DNA from: Bacilli bacterium
GTDB taxonomy: Bacteria; Bacillota_I; Bacilli_A; RF39; UBA660
Direction of reading: 5' to 3'
Assembly (NCBI GenBank): GCA_017410525.1
Contig: JAFQQQ010000001.1
Location: 81,192-145,191, forward strand
Length of the DNA stretch: 64,000 nt
A program made the translations under genes and the position numbers. Under the pieces are notes generated by a model. That model worked only from the letters and a program-made list of their open reading frames with translations. It did not search any database and had not been told where the DNA came from. Position 1 is the stretch's first letter; every line of letters starts with the position of its first letter. Of this stretch, positions 8,761 to 18,299 are shown piece after piece.

Positions 8761-9381
8761 ATGAACAAAGAAAGTAGAATAACAGTTAATAATTTAATTT
8801 ATGCATTATTATTTTTAGTATTTGGTATAATACTTTTAACTAGTACAGAGGATTTAATAACTATAATATCAAAGGTAATAGGTGGAGTATTAATAGTTAT
8901 AGGTATTATAAAAGCGATAATATATATTTATATGAAAGGTAAATTAGGAGAGTATAGTCTTTCTAAATTAATAGTTTCATTATCATTTATTAGTTTCGGA
9001 ATGTTACTTATATTTTTATCAGGAACACTTAGTTTTGCTATTAGAACAGTTATAGGGATATGGGTAGTATTTTCAGGAATAAATAGGGTAATATTTGCTA
9101 TATCAATGTGTGCTATAGATAAAAAAAGTTTCTTAGTATATTTAATAACTTCACTTCTGATGATTACTCTAGGTATAGTAATTATAACAGGAGTATTTGA
9201 TAAATTAATTGGTTTACTTATAATAGTTTATTCTGTTATAGAGATTGTTAATTATATTTACTTTAAAGTTAAAAATAAAGATTTTGAAGAAATAATAGAA
9301 AAACCAGTAAAAAAAGAAAAAAAATTAAAAAGATTAAAAAAGGGTAAAGTGGTGGATGCTATTATAGAAGAAGGAAAATAA
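8761..9381 (+). CDS. DUF308/HdeD-like membrane protein
   Basis: A 206-residue protein with six predicted membrane helices in paired GIxLL/GIWVVFSGINR-type repeats, as in the HdeD/DUF308 family, ending in a basic tail rich in KK and KR. The start at 8761 follows a GGAGGTAATT ribosome site; an upstream TTG at 8749 precedes that site and is unlikely. TATAAT at 8739 leaves a leader of only about 15 bases. The function of these proteins in Gram-positives is unknown. Confidence 0.7.
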   Translation: MNKESRITVNNLIYALLFLVFGIILLTSTEDLITIISKVIGGVLIVIGIIKAIIYIYMKGKLGEYSLSKLIVSLSFISFGMLLIFLSGTLSFAIRTVIGIWVVFSGINRVIFAISMCAIDKKSFLVYLITSLLMITLGIVIITGVFDKLIGLLIIVYSVIEIVNYIYFKVKNKDFEEIIEKPVKKEKKLKRLKKGKVVDAIIEEGK

Positions 9382-9407
9382 AAATCACAATTGAAGTGAT
9401 TTTTTTA
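9381..9407. terminator. Bidirectional terminator
   Basis: An 8-bp stem (AAAATCAC / GTGATTTT) between convergent genes, with T runs on both strands. Confidence 0.75.
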
Positions 9408-11357
9408 TTGTTCTAATTTGATTGTTGGTATTAAATCTTCTAAAGAATCATTTTTATATGTAGGTTCAGTACCTTTGATATAATAAAACATAGTAGGTTT
9501 TTTAGTGTTTTTAGAAGCAACTTCACCACTTATAGGATCAACAAGTACACCAACTACATTACTAGGTAAATCATACCATGTACTTTCTTTATCTTTTGTA
9601 TAATTTTCAACAATTTCTGCCCACATATATTTTATTTGTTTACCTTCAGCAGTTTCACTGTATCTGTTATCATCATATCCACTCCAAATACCTACAACGA
9701 CATCCTTATTGTATCCAAATATAAGATGATCAGTATCTGTAGTACCTGTTTTAACTGAATACTTTTTGGTAAGTTTACCTGCTAAGTCATAACAAGTAGG
9801 GTAATTATAATCTATAAAATTATAATTATAAGTGCTAGTTAATATTTCATTAGTAATATAAACTAAACTAGAGTTTAATACTTGTTCTTGTTTGCTTTTA
9901 TATTCATATAAAACATTTCCATTGGAATCTTCTATTTTTTTTATAAAATGAGGAGTGCTTCTAAAACCATTACTAGCAAGTGTTCCGTATGCGCTTACCA
10001 TATCAATTAAAGATATTTCTTCACTACCTAAAGCAAGAGAAGGTATTGCTTCTAAATTAGATGTTATTCCAACTCTTTTAAGCATTTCAACTAACATTTC
10101 TTCACCTAAAAACAAATGAGTTTTAACGGCGTATATATTTTCAGAATAAGCAATAGCGGCAGCCATAGATATATTTTTATTACCATATTTATTATTATAA
10201 TTAGAAGGACTATAAGTTTTATTATTAGAAAAAACAAAAGTTGTTTCTTCACTAGTGAAAGTAGTAGATTCAGTAAAACCATTTTCTAAAGCAACATAAT
10301 AAAGAAATGGTTTTAAAGTCGAACCAACTTGTCTTTTCGCGCTTATGGCTCTATTGAATTGACTAACGTTATAATCTTTGCCGCCTGCAAGAGCGATTAC
10401 TTCAAATGTATTAGGATCCATTACAATACTAGCAAGTTCCATTTCTTCGTTAGTGAAATTATTTTTAATAGATTTCTCAAGTATTGTTTGAGCATTCATA
10501 TCTAATGTTGTATATATTTTAAGACCACCTGTTTCCAAAAATGAAGATGGTAGTGATAATGTCTTAAGCTCATTCATAACACTATCTTGAAAATACCTTA
10601 ATGTTTTTAAATTGTTATTTTCTAAATAACCATAAAACTCTAGTTTTTCATTATAAGCACTTTCCATTTCTTCGTCAGTTATAAACTCATTATTAACCAT
10701 TGCTTCAAGAACTAATTTTTGTCTTTTCTTAGAATTATCGTAATTTAAAATAGGAGAATAGTTAGAAGGTGATTTAGGTATTCCAGCAAGAATACTTGCT
10801 TCAGCAAGAGTTAATTCTGAAGCACTTTTATTAAAGTAATAGTAACTAGCATTTTCAATACCATAAACACCGCCATAATTTATAGTATTTAAATAGCCCT
10901 CAAGTATTTCATCTTTACTATATTGACTTTCAAGTCTTATAGTAAGCCATGCTTCTTTTAATTTTCTTTCCCAAGTTTTATCAAACTCTAAAAACAAATT
11001 TTTCGCATATTGTTGTGTTATAGTAGATGCTCCTTGTAAAGTCTTCCTATTTACAACATTTATGTAAAGAGATTTGGCTATTCTTAAATAATCAAATCCT
11101 TGGTGTTTATAAAAATTTTTATCTTCAATAGAAATAGTCGCATTAATTAAATTAGGTGAAATATCCTTTAATTTAATCCATTGATCACTAGTACCATTTA
11201 TTAAATTATTTTTTGTATCATATAGATAATATCCATTAGAAGTATTAATATCAAGTTTATTAGTCATTGAAGCAATTAGATAAATACCAAGATATATAAA
11301 CATAAAAAATACTATACAAAATATACCTATTTTTATACCTTTTTTTATCTTTTTCAC
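9405..11357 (-). CDS. Class A penicillin-binding protein (glycosyltransferase/transpeptidase)
   Basis: A 650-residue bifunctional peptidoglycan synthase. An N-terminal membrane anchor is followed by the GT51 domain (EDKNFYKHQG around residue 77, GASTITQQ around 112, RKLKEAW) that polymerises lipid II. A transpeptidase domain follows with SxxK (GSTLKPF, about residue 340), SxN (YSEN) and KTG (VKTGTT, about 535), which crosslinks the strands. All catalytic motifs are present and the length is typical of PBP1a/2d types. It is monocistronic on the minus strand and divergent from DUF1934-argS. The exact orthologue (PonA, PbpF or PbpG type) cannot be decided. Confidence 0.93.
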   Translation of the reverse strand: MKKIKKGIKIGIFCIVFFMFIYLGIYLIASMTNKLDINTSNGYYLYDTKNNLINGTSDQWIKLKDISPNLINATISIEDKNFYKHQGFDYLRIAKSLYINVVNRKTLQGASTITQQYAKNLFLEFDKTWERKLKEAWLTIRLESQYSKDEILEGYLNTINYGGVYGIENASYYYFNKSASELTLAEASILAGIPKSPSNYSPILNYDNSKKRQKLVLEAMVNNEFITDEEMESAYNEKLEFYGYLENNNLKTLRYFQDSVMNELKTLSLPSSFLETGGLKIYTTLDMNAQTILEKSIKNNFTNEEMELASIVMDPNTFEVIALAGGKDYNVSQFNRAISAKRQVGSTLKPFLYYVALENGFTESTTFTSEETTFVFSNNKTYSPSNYNNKYGNKNISMAAAIAYSENIYAVKTHLFLGEEMLVEMLKRVGITSNLEAIPSLALGSEEISLIDMVSAYGTLASNGFRSTPHFIKKIEDSNGNVLYEYKSKQEQVLNSSLVYITNEILTSTYNYNFIDYNYPTCYDLAGKLTKKYSVKTGTTDTDHLIFGYNKDVVVGIWSGYDDNRYSETAEGKQIKYMWAEIVENYTKDKESTWYDLPSNVVGVLVDPISGEVASKNTKKPTMFYYIKGTEPTYKNDSLEDLIPTIKLEQ

Positions 11358-11450
11358 ACTTTCACCTACATTCTAAAATTAGTATTGTAAAAAAATATGA
11401 AAATATGAGTGCAAAATAGAAAAAAGTATGCTATAATGTTTGGGATGTGT

Positions 11451-11807
11451 ATGGGAAAAATTAATTTAAAAGCAAATCTTGTATCTCCAGACGAAATATT
11501 AAACATTGATACAACTGGTATAAAAACAAGTAATAAAATTATTTATAAAGAAAATAATATTACAGTAACTATTTTAATTCAAAATAATAGAATAGAAATG
11601 AATAGAGCTTGTAATGAATATAAGATTAATTTAGTTTTTGAAAAGAATAAAAAAACTATATCTACTTATCAAGTATTTGGTATGCCAAAAACATTTGATT
11701 TAGAAACAAAAACTAAAAAGCTTATTATAAAAGAAAATAAAATAGAACTTGAATATGAGTTAGAAGGAAATCATTTCTTTTACTCATTAGAAATGGAGGG
11801 TTTATGA
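11451..11807 (+). CDS. DUF1934 (YwiB-like) protein
   Basis: A 118-residue beta-rich protein with the DUF1934 pattern (DxxxKTKKLxIxENKIELEYEL). In Bacillota this family is commonly found directly upstream of argS, as here, where ATGA couples the two genes. A TATAAT with extended TG at 11432-11437 lies inside a longer in-frame reading from 11409, so the start is 11451. Its role is unknown; a lipocalin-like fold has been proposed for the family. Confidence 0.75.
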   Translation: MGKINLKANLVSPDEILNIDTTGIKTSNKIIYKENNITVTILIQNNRIEMNRACNEYKINLVFEKNKKTISTYQVFGMPKTFDLETKTKKLIIKENKIELEYELEGNHFFYSLEMEGL

Positions 11808-13501
11808 TACTAGAAAAATTAAGTGAAATAATAACTAATATAGCTAACACTTTAGGTTATAATGAATATTTAAGAGTTATTAAATCTAATAGGCCAGATT
11901 TATGCGATTACCAATGTGATGAAGTATTTAAATTAACTAAAATATATCATAAATCACCTATAGAAATAGGAGAAGAAATAGTTAATAAAATAAATGAAAT
12001 AGAACATTTTAATAATTATTTTGATAAGGTAGAGTTTTGTAAACCAGGATTTATAAATATAACAGTTAGTAATAAGTTTATAAATGACTCATTAAAACTA
12101 ATGGATAATAATGCTAAGTTTAATATAAAAGTTCCAAGTACTGTAGAAACTTATGTAGTTGATTATGGTGGTCCAAATGTTGCTAAACCACTTCATGTAG
12201 GTCATATGAGACCTGCTGTAGTAGGTGAATCTATTAAAAGACTAATAGATTATATGGGGCATAAAACTATATCAGATGTTCATTTAGGAGATATTGGACT
12301 TCCTATAGGAGAAGTTATATATGCATGTCTTAGAGATAATGTATTACCAAATCAAATAACTTTAGAATATTTAAATAAAGTATATCCTGAAATGAGTGCT
12401 ATAGTAAAAGAAAATGAACAAATAAAAGAAAAATGTGCTTCTATTATTAAGGATGTACAAGATAAAAAGAATTATTTAGATTATTGGAAAAAGATATGTG
12501 AAATATCAAATCTTGATATAAAAAGACTTTATAAGTATTTGGATATATCATTTGATTATTGGTATGGTGAATCTGATGCATATGATTATATACCTAAAGT
12601 AAAAGATTATTTAGAAGAAAAAGAATTACTTAAAGAAAGTCAAGGTGCTAAAGTAGTATTTATAAATAAAGAAGAAGATAAAATAGAATATCCACCTTTA
12701 ATATTTCAAAAAAGTAATGGCGCATTCCTATACGAAAGTTCTGATTTAGGAACAATATATCAAAGAATGGAAGACTTTAATCCAGATTATATTTTATATG
12801 TAACAGATCAAAGACAAGCCATGCACTTTGAACAAGTATTTAGAGTTTGTGAATTAAGTAAGATGACAAAAGATACAAAATTACTTCATTTACCACACGG
12901 TACAATAAATGGTATGGATGGTAAACCTTATAAAACAAGAAGTGGAGAAACTCCAAAACTTGATGACTTATTTAATGAAGTAAAAGAAATATTTATATCT
13001 AAAAAAGAATCTAATAAAGATATGAAAGAAGAAGATATAAATAAAATAGTAAACTCTATATTAAAATTTGCTGATTTACAAAATGGTAGAGATAGAGATT
13101 ACATATTTGATTTAAATAAATTTAGTGATACTCAAGGTAAAACAGGGCCATATATTTTATATACTTATCTTAGAATGAATAAAATAGTTGAAAAATATGA
13201 AAATAATATAAATAATTTAAGTAATAAAATATATAATAATTATGATAGAGATTTAAGAATAGGAATAATTGATTTAGAAAATTCTTTAAATAATGCATTT
13301 AAAGAATTTAAACCAAATTATATAGCTGAATATATATATAATATATGTGTTCTTATGAATTCATTCTATCAAAACAATCACATATCTAATCTAGAAGATA
13401 AAGAAAACTTAAGTGATTGGGTAAGTGTCATTAAACTTGCTAATAAAATAATAAAAGAAATGTTAAATTTACTTATAATAGATATACCTACAGAAATGTA
13501 G
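11804..13501 (+). CDS. argS: Arginyl-tRNA synthetase
   Basis: This 565-residue class I enzyme charges tRNA-Arg. It has the HIGH-type motif HVGH in NVAKPLHVGHMRPAVVGE (about residue 130), the Rossmann fold, and a KMSKS replacement typical of ArgS (GKPYKTRSGETPKL). The C-terminal DALR anticodon-binding domain is present. Its start overlaps the stop of the DUF1934 gene by ATGA, so translation is coupled. rpoE follows 18 bases later in the same direction. Confidence 0.97.
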   Translation: MILEKLSEIITNIANTLGYNEYLRVIKSNRPDLCDYQCDEVFKLTKIYHKSPIEIGEEIVNKINEIEHFNNYFDKVEFCKPGFINITVSNKFINDSLKLMDNNAKFNIKVPSTVETYVVDYGGPNVAKPLHVGHMRPAVVGESIKRLIDYMGHKTISDVHLGDIGLPIGEVIYACLRDNVLPNQITLEYLNKVYPEMSAIVKENEQIKEKCASIIKDVQDKKNYLDYWKKICEISNLDIKRLYKYLDISFDYWYGESDAYDYIPKVKDYLEEKELLKESQGAKVVFINKEEDKIEYPPLIFQKSNGAFLYESSDLGTIYQRMEDFNPDYILYVTDQRQAMHFEQVFRVCELSKMTKDTKLLHLPHGTINGMDGKPYKTRSGETPKLDDLFNEVKEIFISKKESNKDMKEEDINKIVNSILKFADLQNGRDRDYIFDLNKFSDTQGKTGPYILYTYLRMNKIVEKYENNINNLSNKIYNNYDRDLRIGIIDLENSLNNAFKEFKPNYIAEYIYNICVLMNSFYQNNHISNLEDKENLSDWVSVIKLANKIIKEMLNLLIIDIPTEM

Positions 13502-13519
13502 TTGGAGGGAGTTATTGTT

Positions 13520-13957
13520 ATGAAATTAAAAGATATGAAAAAAGAAGAGTTAGAAGTACTTTCTTATACAGATTTAACAGAAATGATTTTAAAAGAAAAT
13601 AAGAAACCAATGAATACAGCAAATATATTTAAGAAAATATGTGATTTACTTGAATTAAGTGAAGAAGAATATTCTTCTAAAATAGGGGATTACTACACAT
13701 CTTTAACAACTGATAAAAGATTCTTGCTTCTTGATACTGCTGAATGGGATTTAAAAGATAAACATAAAGTAGAAATTGTTTTAGACGAAGATGATGAAGA
13801 AGTATTTGATGAAGAAGAAATAGAAGATAGGGAAGAATCAGAAGAAGAAAATGATGAATCTATAGAAATAACAGATGATGAAATAGATTTAGATGATTCA
13901 GATGATTTAGAAGAATTATCAATAGTAAGTGATGATGAAATGGAAGATGATATGTAG
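13520..13957 (+). CDS. rpoE: RNA polymerase delta subunit
   Basis: A 145-residue protein with an N-terminal HARE-HTH domain (MKKEELEVLSYTDLTEMIL...DKRFLLLDTAEWDLKD) and a C-terminal tail made almost wholly of Asp and Glu. Delta binds core RNA polymerase, speeds recycling and displaces RNA, and is limited to Bacillota. GGAGGGAGTTATTGTT precedes 13520, so an upstream TTG at 13502 that lies within the ribosome site is rejected. It is the third gene of DUF1934-argS-rpoE. A weak hairpin (GAAGA/TCTTC plus T run) overlaps its stop. Confidence 0.92.
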   Translation: MKLKDMKKEELEVLSYTDLTEMILKENKKPMNTANIFKKICDLLELSEEEYSSKIGDYYTSLTTDKRFLLLDTAEWDLKDKHKVEIVLDEDDEEVFDEEEIEDREESEEENDESIEITDDEIDLDDSDDLEELSIVSDDEMEDDM

Positions 13958-14024
13958 TCTTCTTTTTTTTGTATATTTTTTTATAAGTGGATAATAGTGT
14001 TGAATATAAAATAATTATAAAGAC

Positions 14025-14053
14025 TTGTAAATATAATATAATTATAGTATAAT
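14025..14053 (+). promoter_or_regulatory. Promoter of prfA
   Basis: TTGTAA and TATAAT separated by 17 bases, about 27 bases before the prfA start codon. Confidence 0.65.
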
Positions 14054-14079
14054 TTATATGTTTTGAAAGGGAGATTTTC

Positions 14080-15135
14080 ATGATAGAAAGATTAGAAAAC
14101 ATAGAAAAAAGATATAACGAAATAATGGAAGAAATAACTAAACCTGAGGTACTTGGCGACATTAAGAGAACTATGGAATTAAGTAAGGAACAATCTAGTT
14201 TAAGAGAAAATTATGAAGCATATCAAGAATATAAAAAAGTATTAGAAAATATAAATGCTGCTAAAGAGTTAATGAAAGATCCTGAAATGGGAGAATTTGC
14301 TAAAGAAGAATATCAAGAAAATGAAGAAAAAAGAAAAAAAATGGAAGCAGATTTTGAGATAATGTTATTACCAAAAGATCCTAATGATGGAAAAGATGTT
14401 ATTGTTGAAATAAGAGGAGCAGCTGGTGGTGATGAAGCTAATATCTTTGCAGGAGATCTTTATAGAATGTATACTTATTATTCTGAAAAAAACGGATGGA
14501 AAGTAGAAGAAATAAATGCTGAGGCTGGTGAAGCTGGAGGATATTCTCAAGTAGAGTTTAAAATAAAAGGAGATAATGTTTATTCTAAACTTAAATATGA
14601 AAGTGGTTCACATAGAGTGCAGAGAATACCTACAACTGAATCAAATGGCAGAATACAAACTTCAACTGCTACTGTACTTGTTATGCCTGAAGTAGATGAT
14701 ATTGATATTGAAATTAAAGATTGTGATTTAAGAATAGATACTTACTGTGCGTCTGGACATGGTGGCCAAGGAGTTAATACAACACCATCAGCAGTAAGAA
14801 TAACACATTTACCAACTAATACAGTTGTTACTTGTCAAAATCAAAGAAGTCAAATACAAAATAAAGCAGAGGCTATGGAAGTATTAAAATCTAGACTATA
14901 TCAAATGGAATTAGAGCGTCAAGAAAGTGAACTTGGAAGCGAGAGAAGAAACAAAATAGGCACTGGAGATAGATCAGAAAAAATTCGCACTTATAATTAT
15001 CCTCAAAATAGAGTTACAGATCATAGAATTGGTTTTTCTACTATGCAATTAGAAAGAGTAATGGATGGGGAAATTGATGATATAATTGAAGCTTTAATTA
15101 CTGAAGATCAAGCACGCAAATTAAGAGGAGAATAA
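14080..15135 (+). CDS. prfA: Peptide chain release factor 1
   Basis: A 351-residue factor that ends translation at UAA and UAG. It has the GGQ motif ([11 protein letters not shown]) that triggers peptidyl-tRNA hydrolysis and the stop-codon-reading PxT motif ([10 protein letters not shown]) typical of RF1 rather than RF2. [12 protein letters not shown] is a further RF1 signature and the length is normal. GAAAGGGAG precedes the start. It is followed after 28 bases by prmC, the methylase that modifies the GGQ glutamine, a classical pairing. Confidence 0.97.
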   Translation: MIERLENIEKRYNEIMEEITKPEVLGDIKRTMELSKEQSSLRENYEAYQEYKKVLENINAAKELMKDPEMGEFAKEEYQENEEKRKKMEADFEIMLLPKDPNDGKDVIVEIRGAAGGDEANIFAGDLYRMYTYYSEKNGWKVEEINAEAGEAGGYSQVEFKIKGDNVYSKLKYESGSHRVQRIPTTESNGRIQTSTATVLVMPEVDDIDIEIKDCDLRIDTYCASGHGGQGVNTTPSAVRITHLPTNTVVTCQNQRSQIQNKAEAMEVLKSRLYQMELERQESELGSERRNKIGTGDRSEKIRTYNYPQNRVTDHRIGFSTMQLERVMDGEIDDIIEALITEDQARKLRGE

Positions 15136-15163
15136 TATTTTTCTTTTAAATTAAGGGGGATTT

Positions 15164-15871
15164 ATGGAAGGAATAGAATATTTAAAGAAATATTATAAAG
15201 GCAATATAGAAGATGGTATAAAAAGATTTGAAGCTGGTGAACCTGTTCAATATATAGTGGGAGATGTTGATTTTTATGGTAATACTATAAAGGTTGATAA
15301 AAGAGTATTAATACCTAGATTTGAAACTGAAGGATTATGTGAGATTGCTTTAAGTTATTTAACGAATGATAATTTAAATGTAATTGATTTAGGCACAGGT
15401 AGTGGATGTATACCAATTACTTTAAAAAAGAAATTACCTAATATAAATATGGATGCGGTTGATATTAGTAGTGATGCATTGGAACTGGCAAAAGAAAATG
15501 CAAAACTTAATGATGTAGAAATAAACTATTATGAAAGAGATATGTTATATCCTATAGATAAAAAATATGATTGTATAATAAGTAATCCACCTTATTTACC
15601 TTATGGTGGAGAAGTAATGGATATTGTTAAAAATAATGAGCCACATTTAGCTTTGTTTGCAGATAACAATGGATATTATTTTTATGAAGGTATTTTGAAA
15701 AATTATAAAGAGTATTTAAATAATAAATATGTTATCTTATTTGAGATAGGTTATAATCAAGGCCAAAAAGTTTGTGAACTTGCTCATACTTATTTGACTT
15801 GTAATACTATTGTAAAACAAGATTTACAAGGTTATGATAGATATGTGATTATAACAAGTAAAAAGAATTAA
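15164..15871 (+). CDS. prmC: Release factor glutamine methyltransferase
   Basis: A 235-residue SAM-dependent methyltransferase that methylates the Gln of the GGQ motif in release factors. The SAM loop is DLGTGSGCIP and the catalytic motif is NPPYLPYGG. EPVQYIVGDVDFYG and LIPRFETEGL mark the N-terminal helical domain boundary. The N-terminal domain is about 40 residues shorter than in the E. coli protein. It sits just after prfA, with a start at an AAGGGGGATTT ribosome site. Confidence 0.94.
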   Translation: MEGIEYLKKYYKGNIEDGIKRFEAGEPVQYIVGDVDFYGNTIKVDKRVLIPRFETEGLCEIALSYLTNDNLNVIDLGTGSGCIPITLKKKLPNINMDAVDISSDALELAKENAKLNDVEINYYERDMLYPIDKKYDCIISNPPYLPYGGEVMDIVKNNEPHLALFADNNGYYFYEGILKNYKEYLNNKYVILFEIGYNQGQKVCELAHTYLTCNTIVKQDLQGYDRYVIITSKKN

Positions 15872-15890
15872 TTATTGTTAATTCTTTTTA
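15861..15890 (+). terminator. Intrinsic terminator after prmC
   Basis: An 11-bp perfect stem (AAAAGAATTAA / TTAATTCTTTT) with a short loop, overlapping the prmC stop codon and followed by T. Confidence 0.8.
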
Positions 15891-15919
15891 TTTTTTGTAT
15901 AATATAAATTGGTGATAGT

Positions 15920-16540
15920 ATGGACTTATGGATGTATGAAAAAGAACTTTATAAAAAAGGTATAGAATATATAGGTGGAGTAGATGAAGTAGGTAGAGGA
16001 CCTTTAATTGGTAATGTAGTTGCTGCTTGTTGTGTTCTTCCTAAAAATTTTAAATTAGATGGGCTTAATGATTCAAAGAAGTTAACTGAGAAAAAAAGAG
16101 ATGAATATTATGATTATATAATAGAAAATTGTATTGCTTATGGTATAGGTAAAGTAAGTCCTGAAGAAATAGATAAAATAAATATATATGAAGCGAGTCG
16201 TAAAGCTATGATGATTGCTATAGAGAAAGTTAGAAAACAAATTGATTTGAATTATGTTTTAGTTGATGCAATGCCGCTTCCTGATTTAGATATACCATCA
16301 ACTTCAATAATTAAAGGGGATGCTAAAAGTATTAGTATAGCTGCTGCTAGTGTGATTGCTAAAGTAACTAGAGATCGTGAAATGTATGAATTAGATGAAA
16401 AATATCCTATTTATGGATTTAAAAATCATAAGGGTTATCCAACAAAGAAACACATAGAAGCTATAAATAAATATGGTTTAATTGATGGGTATAGAAAAAG
16501 TTATGGTCCTGTAAAAGAGGTAGTAGATGCAAGTAAATAA
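15920..16540 (+). CDS. rnhB: Ribonuclease HII
   Basis: A 206-residue endonuclease that removes RNA in RNA-DNA hybrids, including single misincorporated ribonucleotides. The catalytic residues are visible in GGVDEVGRGPLIG (Asp-Glu) and LVDAMPLPD (Asp). KGDAKSISIAAASVIAKVTRD is the family signature. TATAAT at 15898 and GGTGAT give a leader of about 10 bases. Its 3' end overlaps the next gene by 14 bases, so the two are translationally linked. Confidence 0.96.
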   Translation: MDLWMYEKELYKKGIEYIGGVDEVGRGPLIGNVVAACCVLPKNFKLDGLNDSKKLTEKKRDEYYDYIIENCIAYGIGKVSPEEIDKINIYEASRKAMMIAIEKVRKQIDLNYVLVDAMPLPDLDIPSTSIIKGDAKSISIAAASVIAKVTRDREMYELDEKYPIYGFKNHKGYPTKKHIEAINKYGLIDGYRKSYGPVKEVVDASK

Positions 16541-17024
16541 AGTGGTAGTTGGTCCACTCGAAACAAATTGTTATATATTAACTATAAATAATAAATGTTT
16601 AGTTATAGATCCAGGAGATGAAATAGATAAAATAAAACAAGAAATAGATAAGAAAAAAATTGTTGGTGTTATTGTTACTCATCATCATTTTGATCATATA
16701 GGAGGACTAAATTATTTTGATAAGAATTTAATATTAGATAAAAATAATTTAGAAGAAAAAGAATACAATATAGAAGATTTTATTTTTGAAGTTATATATA
16801 CTCCAGGTCATAAAGAAGATGCAATTACTATTTATTTTAAACAATATAGTATCATGTTTACAGGAGATTTCATATTTGAAGGTGCTATAGGAAGAGTGGA
16901 TTTAGAAGGTGGTAGTACTATAGATATGAAGAAAAGTTTAAATAAAATAAAGAAATATTATGGTGGTATAAATGTATATCCGGGTCATGGTAACAGTACT
17001 TATTTATATAAAGAAATTGACTAA
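16527..17024 (+). CDS. Metallo-beta-lactamase-fold hydrolase (glyoxalase II-like)
   Basis: A 165-residue protein with the metal-binding motif THHHFDHIGG, further ligands in TPGHKEDA, FTGDFIF and a final VYPGHG. This is the short glyoxalase II/YqgX-type MBL hydrolase common in Bacillota, which hydrolyses thioesters such as S-lactoyl thiols. All predicted zinc ligands are present. It overlaps rnhB by 14 bases with an AAGAGGTAG ribosome site inside rnhB. The in vivo substrate is not known. Confidence 0.88.
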   Translation: MQVNKVVVGPLETNCYILTINNKCLVIDPGDEIDKIKQEIDKKKIVGVIVTHHHFDHIGGLNYFDKNLILDKNNLEEKEYNIEDFIFEVIYTPGHKEDAITIYFKQYSIMFTGDFIFEGAIGRVDLEGGSTIDMKKSLNKIKKYYGGINVYPGHGNSTYLYKEID

Positions 17025-17066
17025 AAGGTAAGTGTGTGTTAAAATATCACTACTTTGGGTGATATT

Positions 17067-17570
17067 ATGGATAATATAAAATTAGTAAATATTAATGGTA
17101 ATAAAGACTTAATAATACAAGGTGTTTTATTTGATGATGAACATACTTGTTACCACGACTATCAAGATTTTAATGATATAATTATTGGATTTATGTTGGT
17201 TGCTGATAATTATGGAATATTTAATAATGATGAGTTTATTGGTTTAATAAGTATATTCCCACATTATTATAAAGATACAAGTAGATTAGAAATATCTATT
17301 AGTATAAAGAGTGAATATAGAAATAAAAAAATAGGTAAGCATTCTTTAAAAAATATAATAGACATTTGTTTTAAAGAAGAAAATAATAAAAGTATACATT
17401 TATCAATAAGAGAAGATAATATTAAATCTAGAAAAATGGCTGAAGGTTGTGGATTTAAATTATATAAGGGTTATAAATGCGATAATACATTTGCTGATTT
17501 AGATGGTAATATTATCCCGCAAGTTCAATATTTATTAAAAAGAAAAGATTATTTAAAGGGAGAACTATGA
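17067..17570 (+). CDS. GNAT-family N-acetyltransferase
   Basis: A 167-residue GNAT enzyme. The acetyl-CoA binding segment is RNKKIGKHSLKNII, and the following IHLSIREDNIKSRKMAEGCGF gives the usual motif A/B arrangement (N at the end of beta 5 and a GF element). The start at 17067 follows GGGTGAT; a TTG 12 bases upstream is inside the ribosome site. It is coupled to the next gene by ATGA. The acceptor substrate is unknown. Confidence 0.85.
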   Translation: MDNIKLVNINGNKDLIIQGVLFDDEHTCYHDYQDFNDIIIGFMLVADNYGIFNNDEFIGLISIFPHYYKDTSRLEISISIKSEYRNKKIGKHSLKNIIDICFKEENNKSIHLSIREDNIKSRKMAEGCGFKLYKGYKCDNTFADLDGNIIPQVQYLLKRKDYLKGEL

Positions 17571-18025
17571 CATTAACAGAGAAAAAGAAAATAAATTTAA
17601 AAAGAATTGAAACAGCAAGATTTACTTTAAATATGTATCTTGCAAATGGTTTTATAACTGAAGAAGATATACTTCGTTTATTAAAAGTAAAAAGCAATTA
17701 TGGATTTAAGTATAAAGACAGAAAACATTCTTATAAATCAAGTGTATTAAGAGATATATTTAATTCACCTTTTATATTATGTGATCAAGATTGTTTAAGT
17801 CTAAATATAAAACAATTATTACCTATAATTTTAAAAACTAGATATGATAAAGAAATAGATGAATTAAAATATATGTTAGAAAATGGTTTTATAACTAAAG
17901 AAGAATATATAGAAGAAGAGAAGTTAATAAAATATAATTATTATGGCAGTTCAAAAGATGGAAAAAATATATTAAAAATTGGACACGTAGATAATTTGTT
18001 AGATAATAAAATAAAAGTAAGATAA
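17567..18025 (+). CDS. Conserved-looking hypothetical protein
   Basis: A 152-residue soluble, basic protein of unknown family. It contains the same short element twice (NGFITEED near residue 27 and NGFITKEE near residue 105), each like a SHOCT-type short helix-turn-helix motif that often marks oligomerisation. It begins inside the stop of the GNAT gene (ATGA), so the two products are probably made together. No enzyme motif is visible. Confidence 0.6.
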   Translation: MTLTEKKKINLKRIETARFTLNMYLANGFITEEDILRLLKVKSNYGFKYKDRKHSYKSSVLRDIFNSPFILCDQDCLSLNIKQLLPIILKTRYDKEIDELKYMLENGFITKEEYIEEEKLIKYNYYGSSKDGKNILKIGHVDNLLDNKIKVR

Positions 18026-18061
18026 GTATTTATTTTTATTAAAAAGTGTGTTATAATTTAT

Positions 18062-18290
18062 ACGTTAAAGCAAAGACGAAAGAGTAGTAGTAAGTCTAAT
18101 TGTTATTTAGAGAAAAAGTGGTTGGTGAAAACTTTTAATAAATTCTTATGAATTCACTTTCTAGCGTTATTAATAGTAAACGAGTGATGAGCGTTATATC
18201 ATTTAAAGATAATATGTATTTAACTATTATGAAATAGGGTGGTACCGTCTATACTAGGCCCCTATATTTTATAATAGTTTTTTTGTTAGG
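18062..18290 (+). promoter_or_regulatory. T-box riboswitch, tRNA-Phe specific
   Basis: The leader of pheST contains the conserved T-box sequence (AGGGTGGTACCG, about 18236-18247) that pairs with the uncharged tRNA acceptor end. The specifier codon is TTC at 18153-18155, in the context GAATTCAC, which is a Phe codon and agrees with the downstream genes. A terminator stem (AACTATTAT at 18222 with ATAATAGTT at 18271) is followed by T. An extended -10 TATAAT is at 18052. Low charging of tRNA-Phe would favour the antiterminator and switch on pheST. Confidence 0.93.
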
Positions 18291-18299
18291 AGGAATAGT